Assembly (NCBI GenBank): GCA_035222895.1 | Contig: JAVYIG010006800.1 | Location: 47,584-111,583, forward strand | Direction of reading: 5' to 3' | Length of the DNA: 64,000 bases | Origin: Strongylocentrotus droebachiensis | Taxonomy: Eukaryota; Echinodermata; Echinoidea; Camarodonta; Strongylocentrotidae | Part shown: piece by piece, positions 56,926 to 64,000 of the stretch | Layout: the number at the start of each line of letters is the position of its first letter | How positions within the stretch are numbered: position 1 is the first letter of the stretch | The notes under the pieces: model-generated | What the model saw: only the letters and a program-made list of their open reading frames with translations | Database searches by the model: none | What the model was told of the DNA's origin: nothing | Translations under genes and position numbers: made by a program

Positions 56926-57302
56926 GTAGGAAATAACTAGTTATATCCATAGAAGTTGAATCAGAAAAACTGCAGAATACTCCACCACACACTTATTAAG
57001 CTCTATTAAACAAATAATGATTAATATGGATATATATCCATACTCATTATTATTTGTAGTGTCTCTAATTCTATTCCTGACCCTAGCTAGGGCCTTACTC
57101 TGACTCTAACCATAATCTTAATGTTTACCCAAACCCTAAATGTAAACCTAACCCTAACCTTAACCTCAACCTTTATATGCATGGTGGGGTGTTCTGCAAT
57201 TAAGCCAATTAATCAAACTGCTGAACAGAATGTGGATGTGCTTTCGAAGTTTTAAAAAAATAGGAAAGGAAAGGGGGAAAATAAGATTTTGGCCTTTTTC
57301 AC

Positions 57303-57406
57303 TAATCCCTGATAACCTACTGATGGAGGAGCTGGTCATTACAGGCAGGAGAGCTCTTTGTGCAAATACCCATCCCATGAAATGGCCAAAGGAATACTGC
57401 ATAATC
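57303..57406 (+). pseudogene. TBC1D20: Decayed partial copy of TBC1D20 exon 8
   Basis: ATCCCTGATAACCTACTGATGG... down to CATGAAATGGCCAAAGGAA parallels the 3' half of exon 8 (56,815-56,905) with several substitutions and indels that break the frame. It sits in intron 8, about 490 bp downstream of the parent exon. Confidence 0.88.
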
Positions 57407-57587
57407 ATATTCAAGTTTCCTGCAACAGTTCTGCAACTTCAAGTGTTTAACGATCATAGTTTATCCTTTATCTTTACATTCATGTTCAAGGACATCATAT
57501 ACCTAGTTTTGAATTTGTACACATTATTTTACAGGTAATTATTTTGAAGAAAAAAAACAAACTGAAATTCATTGACTTGTTTTCCAG

Positions 57588-57804
57588 CTCCGCTATCACC
57601 AAACATAAAGAGCTAGAAGGAAACCTACGAGGTCAGCGTCCGGACACTGTCCTTCGCCGTCTCCAAGGCCAGGCCGGCGGTCAAGCCCAGGCAGGCTCAA
57701 GGCAGAGCAACAGAGTGGTCAAGGTAGCGGTCTGGGCCATCTCGGCCGGTATCGGGGCAGCCGCCCTGGCCGTCCTCAATAGTGCAATGGAGTTCTGGGT
57801 ATGA
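57588..57804 (+). CDS. TBC1D20: TBC1D20, exon 9 (membrane anchor and stop)
   Basis: Residues 330-401. A linker rich in Gln/Gly (GQAGGQAQAGSRQSNR) leads to the hydrophobic tail VAVWAISAGIGAAALAVLNS and AMEFWV at the very C-terminus, the ER anchor typical of this protein. Stop TGA is at 57,802-57,804. Acceptor TTTTCCAG. Confidence 0.93.
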
Positions 57805-57857
57805 TGGAGAGAAAGAGTGGAGGTGACTGAACAGAAATTCCCTTTTTGATAAATCAG

Positions 57858-58172
57858 GGGGGTGTTTCACAAAGATCCTAAGTTGAACTTATCTCTTAGT
57901 TGGACTTATCAATTATGGAAAGCCATTAGCATCTTTGAAAATATTTTGTAAAAGTTATTTTAAAAGGCATAAAATGTTGACTCAAATCATTCATATTTCC
58001 TATTATCATGGGAGATTTCATGTTCTTGATGTGGAATTTATGAAAAGTCTGAAATACTTGAAATTTTTGCTTTTGAATATATTTCAAAATAAGGCTACAA
58101 ATGGCTCTCCATAATATTTAAGTCCAACTTAGAGTTAAGTTCGACCTCAAATCTTTGTGAAACACCCCCCCT
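57858..58172. mobile_element. GGGGGTGTTTCACAAAG foldback element
   Basis: The ends GGGGGTGTTTCACAAAGATC and the inverted GATTT..CTTTGTGAAACACCCCC enclose a second inverted pair (TTAGTTGGACTTA.. / ..TAAGTCCAACTTAGAG). About 315 bp, non-coding, just after the TBC1D20 stop. Confidence 0.85.
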
Positions 58173-58756
58173 AGAGTCTGTTTAATCTGTATCATGTTAT
58201 TAAATTGTGATGTATTTTGGTAGTGGTATATTGTATTGTAGCAGACCAATCGCGTAAAAAATTAATGTGTGTATACCTGTTAAGATACCTGACTAACATG
58301 TCGACTACTGAATTTTCTCATTCCCACAGACTTAACACAGGGACCACCAGGTTCCAGTAACCAATGGGTTAATTGAGTATGACATACTAGCTGTACACAA
58401 TTTACGTTGTATTAACCTTTTGGTCCCTTTTAAATGTCTGACTGTTTAAATACCTACATCATGCACAATGTATTGAAGACAGAAGTACACCTGTTTCTGT
58501 AGGTGGAAAATTGTTGTGTTCATGCACCTGCTCTTTCAGACACTTCTTTGGGTTGTTAGAAAAACTGATCTACAGACTCTTTGGGGGATTTATGGCTGAG
58601 ATCTGCCTACCAAAATGTTTGAGGTAGGCTGTATGCCATTAATCTCCTAATATCCAAATATGGATGTCTAGTTGGCAACTTACAAATCTCACAGATCAAT
58701 TGTTGTTATAAATTGTGTCTTGTGCATTAAGAAAATCTACTGTGAATTACCACCAG

Positions 58757-58887
58757 AGCATCGTTTCACGAAACTGTCAGTAGTGCAAGTTCAGTGACAT
58801 CTCGTTGAAACGCATGTATTTAAATTAGCATGCATTTCAATGAGATGTGCGTGAACTGAGGTCATGACGGTATCATGAAACCATGCC
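58757..58887. mobile_element. 131-bp CAG-flanked MITE
   Basis: The ends AGCATCGTTTCACGAAAC and GTATCATGAAACCATGCC are inverted, with CAG at 58,754-58,756 and 58,888-58,890. Same length and layout as 49,266-49,396. Confidence 0.78.
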
Positions 58888-59471
58888 CAGGAACTCTATT
58901 TTGGCATTTGGAGCAATTGTGTTGGGTAGCCCTCTTGCAACCCAAATACATAGGGATATCAGAACTTTGCTGATGTACTGTCTAGGTGTCGTCAAGGCAT
59001 GTGACTATTTGAACTTTGAAGCAAATTATCTTATAAGAGGAACATTGCTAAATTGTATTACCCACTGAAATGTAACAAAAGCAGCTTGACTGTGACACAA
59101 AGAGAGTACTTAATCACTGCCAAAAACACAAGTAGATCAGACATTTCTGTATATTATCATGGCACTCTGTTACTTGCAATGTCATGTTTTCAGAAACTGT
59201 ATGCAATATAGAATAAAATGTTAAATTCCTTTTCAAACAACTATATGTACATGCAGTTTCAATTTTATAAACAATATAAAAGAAAACGTACATGTAGATG
59301 GTATCAAATGCTTTGGAGAGATCCATAAAAACTCCACAACAATTTTTCCTTGATCCATTAATTATAATATGCATGTCATGGCATCTTTGCCTTGTTGGCA
59401 CATCCACACAAAACAGACTGTGCCTGGGTATGTTTCTTTTGGCATTTCAGAACAAATTGGCATTATGCTTG

Positions 59472-59661
59472 TACTGTCAAGCCTGTCTTTAGTGGCTACC
59501 TCTCTGTAAATTCCACCTGTCTACTCTATAGTGGCCATGTATTTTATCTCCCTCTTGGAAAGAAATGCATGTTGTAGAACCTGTCTAGAAAAGGCCACCT
59601 GTCTAGAGTGGCCACTTTTTCTGTTTCCCTTAGATGACCTTGATAGACAGGTTTGACTGTA
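59472..59661. mobile_element. TACTGTCAAGCCTG element
   Basis: Inverted ends TACTGTCAAGCCTG and CAGGTTTGACTGTA, with CCACCTGTCTA and GGCCAC motifs inside. Family as at 19,961. Confidence 0.75.
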
Positions 59662-59857
59662 GTATTATTTGTGGTATATGATGAAAGACAGCTCAAAAGA
59701 GATGTAGGTGTGAGAGTGTCTCTGGTGACACAGAAGTTTGTTTCTTTAGAGAGGGTCACTGATACTTCCAGTCATCATTCCCAGTTCACCAGTCAGAAAC
59801 GCTAAACGCAAGGTATAAGAATTACCTAATTTGACACAACAGTAAATATTATATGAT

Positions 59858-60480
59858 TTTTATGCCTCCGTTACGAAGTAGCCGGAGGCATTATGTTTTT
59901 GGGTTGTCCGTCCTTCCGTCCGTCCGTCCGTCCGTCCGTACATCTGTACGTACGTCCCATTCTCGTGATCGCGTTATCTGAAGAACCGATGGATGGATTC
60001 CTGCCAAACTTTGGTCATGTATGTATCTTGCAGAGCCGATGAACTGATTAGATTTTGGGGTCACAAGGTCAAAGGTCAAAGGTCACAGGGCTCATTATGT
60101 ATGCAAAAACAGCTCGTGATCGCGTTATCTGAAGAACCGATTGATGGATTCCTGCCAAACTTTGGTCATGTATGTATCTTGCAGAGCCAATGAACCGAGT
60201 AGATTCTTGGTTCATAAGGTCAAAGGTCATGGGCTCATTATGTATGCAAAAATAGCTTATGAACGCATTCTCATTATAACTGACAGATTGATTACTATTT
60301 AACTCAGGATATCTTGCAGAGCCAATGAACTGAGTAGATTTTAGGGTCATGAGGTCAAAGATCAAAGGGTCATATATGTATATGAGAAATTGCTTGTAAT
60401 CACGATATTCTGAGAACCTGTTGATGGATTACAATTGAACTTGAATTTGAAACAAAATTCTTCTGTTTTGGTTTCATTTT
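59858..60480 (+). repeat. GCCTCCGTTACGAAGTAGCC repeat with CCGT block and ~150-bp units
   Basis: A hairpin ATGCCTCCG..CGGAGGCAT (59,862-59,892) is followed by tandem CCGT (59,908-59,940) and TACGTACG. About three units of TCGTGATCGCGTTATCTGAAG...GAGCC.ATGAAC.GA.TAGAT...AAGGTCAAAGGTCA come next. The inverted copy is at 41,040-41,480. Confidence 0.85.
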
Positions 60481-60500
60481 TCGACTGCGCGCAGTCGAAG
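60481..60500. repeat. TCGACTGCGCGCAGTCGA palindrome
   Basis: A perfect 18-bp palindrome directly after the preceding repeat. A related half (TCGACTGCGTAG) is at 29,411. Confidence 0.85.
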
Positions 60501-62340
60501 TTCCATATAGTTTATTCTTTTTAAGAGTTGTAGATAGGTAGATGTTTAATGTATTATTTGATTTATTTGCATTAGCTTAGATACAGTTCATTTGATAGAT
60601 TAAGTTAGTCAGAAAGGAATGAATTAAATCAAAATTTTAAAAATAGTACTGGAATAAAGCACTTGTACCACTAAGTATATAAATCACAAATATGATTTCA
60701 CAATGTTTTTTTTTACAATATTGGTTCCTTTTTCATTGTTCATCTTGATATAATGTTTCTCAATATTTTCTGCTCAGAGCCATAAGGGTCATGACTCCTA
60801 ACTGAGTAAGTGCCATTCTGACTTTTCAGCAGATGATATATAACTTCACAATTCATAAAGTCATTTCTGATTTTCTTTAAAAGTCACGCTCTTTTAGTTA
60901 AGGTTTAGGAAGGTTAAAACTGTTTACAGCGCCAAGAATGAAAGATACTGATGTCAGAGTTGATAAAGTTCTTTGATGGCTATTTTTCTCATGTAACTCT
61001 ATCAGTGAAAAATAAAGAGACTATTGAATCTATTTGATAATGTGACAAAAGTAGACATTCCATATTAGTTCTGATGATCAATTTATGAATATGTTGTTGT
61101 ACATTTCTTTGTTAAGATGAAGTTAGAATGATATTAGAATGATATGTTATAAGTGTGCTCTAGGTAATTATAGATCTGGTCTATAGCTTCTATGTCTTGT
61201 GGAAGAACTGTGAACTTCTACTATGTGTCATATGAATGTCAGCAATTGTAAAGATTACTTCATTATTCATAGGAAATTTATATCAAAAAGTGATACTATC
61301 TTTTTATTTTATGTTTGAGAGCTAAGAGCTTTCTCTGATTTTTATAGAGCTGACCCAGGCTTAAATACTCTCAGTTCCTGTGTATTTGTTTAATTAGTAC
61401 AGTCTTCTTCTTTTTTTCTAAAACATAACTATTTTTATTTCTATTTTTATTCATTTTAAATAATTTTCTCTCTTGATATCTTCACTGATCGATGTAAAAG
61501 ATCAATTTCAATGATATAATTTTTGTTAAATATTTCTTCTATCTTTTATAATTTAGATTATATTATTATTATACATGATGGAAAGATATCTATAATGGGG
61601 ATAGAATTGAGAGAATCAGTAAGAATATTTGTTCTGTCCTTATCTTTCTTTCACTTACCCATCCTCGCTGCTCTCCTCTCACTCTCTCACTCTCTCTCTC
61701 TCTCTCTTTCAAATTCCCAAGCACAATTTTTTTTTTTCACTTGAAGTTCTTGTTTTCCAATGTGAAGAAACATTCAGAGAGAAGTAAAATTAACCTCTGT
61801 AAAGTCCTATACTGCCCTCTAAAGACAAAACTTGGTCAATGAATCTTTGGACTTGGATGTCTGTTTTCGAACCTGCCATCTCTACAATCTATCTTTTAAC
61901 TATTTCATGTTTATCTAGTCTTTTAAAGATATTTTGGCTACTTTATTTTGAAGATATGATGTTCTTTCTGATCCATCTTCTTGATTATTTTTTTTCTTCT
62001 TTCATTCAAGATCTGGTTATTCTTTTCTGGCGAGTAGGGTGATTGTGCTAACATGAATTTTCAACAAATAATTGTAAAGAGTGCATATTATATTATTTGA
62101 CAAAAGTTGGCAGTTAAACTTTCTTAATAGTGGAAACAGTAATTGTACAGAGCCAGAAGGGCGCTATCTCATAAAGTTTAACACTGAATAGAGGACATGT
62201 TTTGTGTACACCTGTACTGTAATTGCTTATTGTATTCGTTATGATTGTTACATGTTGTGTGTTTTACAAATTACTGAGAAGATGTGGATGTAAATATTCA
62301 TATATGTGCAATCATAAATAAAAGATACAAATATAATTTT

Positions 62341-64000
62341 GTTGTTTTTTCATTTTATTGGCAAATGAGATTTCTTACTTTATTTATCTAACTATCATTT
62401 TCGGGGGCTTAAAGTCCAAATCAAAACCTGAATGCATGTATTTGAGTATTTGAGGTACAGGGATAACCATCAATGCAAGTATCTATTTTTAAATTAAAAT
62501 TAAAGGAAAAAGGGTTTAAAAAGCCAAGATCCCAAGTGCTATTTCCATTTAGTAAGGCATCGAAATTTAATTACAGAAGACTTGTAGTCCCTCAGGTAGG
62601 ACTCGAAGCCGTAAAGGACACTTGGCTGCAATAAATACAAACATACACTTTCTTTCTTGTCACCCAAGGTTCGATATCAAGGGCTCCTCAGAGTGCGTGG
62701 AGAGAATATAGGGAGAAGAGGAAGAAAACGTTTTCGGAGATGGATGAAAAAGGGAAAAGAAAAAGAGGCATACATTCGGAAGAAAAATAGATGGAGAGAT
62801 AGATAAAGAAATAGGGAGGGAGAGAGAGAGAGAGGGGGGGAGGAGGAGATAGTGTGGGGCGGAGGGGAGAAAGAGGGATAGAATGAGGAAGGGAGGGAGG
62901 GGAGGAAATGGGAGGGGATGGGGTAGACAGTCAAACAGATACAGAAAGACAGAGATAACTCGACGGAGGAAACAGAAGAGGAAAATGACTGCCATAGAAC
63001 AAAATAATATACATTTACAGAGAGTACAAACCTGGGTTTCCTCAATCGAATCGAATAACATATTATTACTGTAGAAATATATTTCGAAAATATCCAATGA
63101 AATGTGTTTCATTGCAAACAACTTTTTTTTTCTTCAAAGCTGCCACAGAATACGTTTCAATTAACCCGTTTACGTACCCGTTTGGGGGCCTCAAACTCTA
63201 ATAATATACACAACGCTAAACGTGGCGCAATTAATGGCGACCTCGCCTTCAGCACAAAGTTGCATCACTTAGCATTTCAGTAGCTTTATGAATTTCATAA
63301 AAGCCTTCGAACGCCGTGAACAGGCTTGCAGGCAAATTGCATGGACATATTATGTAAAAGTAAAAATAAATCCTATCATTATAAATCAACCCCTTCGAAA
63401 TTAAGAGCCTCCCTCGGTGCATTGCAAAATGTAGCCCAGAGCCACATTTCAAAACAAAACAGATAATTTCATCCTAGCAGTAATGTTATAATGTACTTCG
63501 AAAGACGGTATCTTTCCATCGTCGCATGTCCAGTCCCCTGGTAGTGTAATCGTATTAGTAGAGCTACGAGGGAAATATTGAGAATGCATCTTTCTGTATA
63601 TAAACAAGGGATCACATTACATCCTCATCATTATGCCTGCGTCAAGACGAATGATTTATTCATATCCCGGTATCCCCAAGTGGTATGATTATATCGCATT
63701 TTGATATGCAAGATTCAACGGCCTTATACTTATACATAGGTTGATGAATATTGCTTATATGTTATATCAATTTCTAATATATAGATGTGATGAATGATTG
63801 ATTATAATGATTATACCATGATTATGGAATCGAGTGTAGTATAGTTTTTGTATGTCTATGCGAGACGCGGTGGCATAAATTATGTATTAAATATTTATCA
63901 CGTTTCCATGATCTTTAAGGATAGCGACAGTTCTTTAAAACTGAAATTTAAAGAAATAGATAAATAGAAATATGCCTATATTCCTGTCGATAATTCCATT
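62341..64000. other. Downstream flank, no gene recognised
   Basis: AT-rich DNA with a purine-rich (GA/GGGA) block at 62,790-62,935. The Ser/Leu-rich minus-strand frames over that block reflect its composition. No exon was recognised up to the window end. Confidence 0.45.

Larger units (their letters stand above)
57805..62340 (+). other. Presumed TBC1D20 3' UTR and flank
   Basis: No other gene is recognised. Candidate poly(A) signals AATAAA are at 59,212, 61,011 and 62,317; the last is followed by a T/GT-rich stretch, so a 3' UTR of up to ~4.5 kb is possible. Several interspersed repeats lie within and are listed separately. Confidence 0.4.

Noticed and set aside
62660-63121. 153-codon minus-strand frame
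   Set aside because: It is dominated by a purine-rich tract that gives Ser/Pro/Leu runs; no domain is visible.

Overview
The window reads as nuclear DNA of an animal. It is AT-rich, intron-split and dense in mobile elements. Two conserved host genes are recognisable, and the repeat families (a GCCTCCGTTACG element with tandem CCGT blocks, TACAGTCAAACCTG elements, TCGACTGCGCGCAGTCGA palindromes) are ones I associate with echinoderms, most likely a sea urchin. That taxon is inference from memory and not proven here. Layout: 1-10.9 kb is repeat-rich DNA with no recognised gene. At 10,995-12,091 (minus) lies a two-exon gene for a 77-residue single-pass membrane protein like SMIM13. At 49,125-57,804 (plus) lies a complete nine-exon TBC1D20 gene (401 residues), a Rab GTPase-activating protein with the catalytic Arg and Gln in place. 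Its introns hold several local duplications, including decayed copies of exons 7 and 8. The last 6 kb is its presumed 3' UTR or intergenic repeats. || Between these two genes sits one very large DNA transposon, 14,594-47,928 (33,335 bp). It is bounded by TATGGGCGG...CCGCCCATA and a perfect 6-bp target duplication GATATC. Its terminal inverted repeats are about 3.6 kb and nearly identical. Each carries a 4 x 109-bp subterminal repeat, a foldback with TTAGGG-type repeats in its loop, and coding exon 1 of the transposase. The left arm also contains a 1,258-bp insertion with its own 6-bp duplication. || Inside, a five-exon plus-strand gene (15,590-32,337) encodes an apparently intact 424-residue DDE integrase-type transposase: helix-turn-helix, then D159, D216 and E253. 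From memory of Repbase classes, the 6-bp duplication, TAY..RTA ends and integrase type fit the IS3EU superfamily. On the minus strand near the other end (41,957-43,226) are two exons of a HECT ubiquitin-ligase C-lobe, with the catalytic Cys and a normal C-terminus. The N-lobe exons were not found, so this is cargo or a 5'-truncated gene. Because exon 1 is in both inverted arms, both ends would transcribe inward, one arm into the transposase and the other towards the HECT exons. An antisense copy of transposase exon 4 abuts the transposase stop codon, so its transcript could fold on itself. || The transposon introns are packed with other elements: a 2.7-kb foldback with two further insertions nested in it, a LINE 3' end, a Ty3/gypsy gag fragment and a 27-bp minisatellite. 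The 33-kb element had itself landed in an older element (13,670-48,038) flanked by CAG, a family with two more 131-bp copies in this window.
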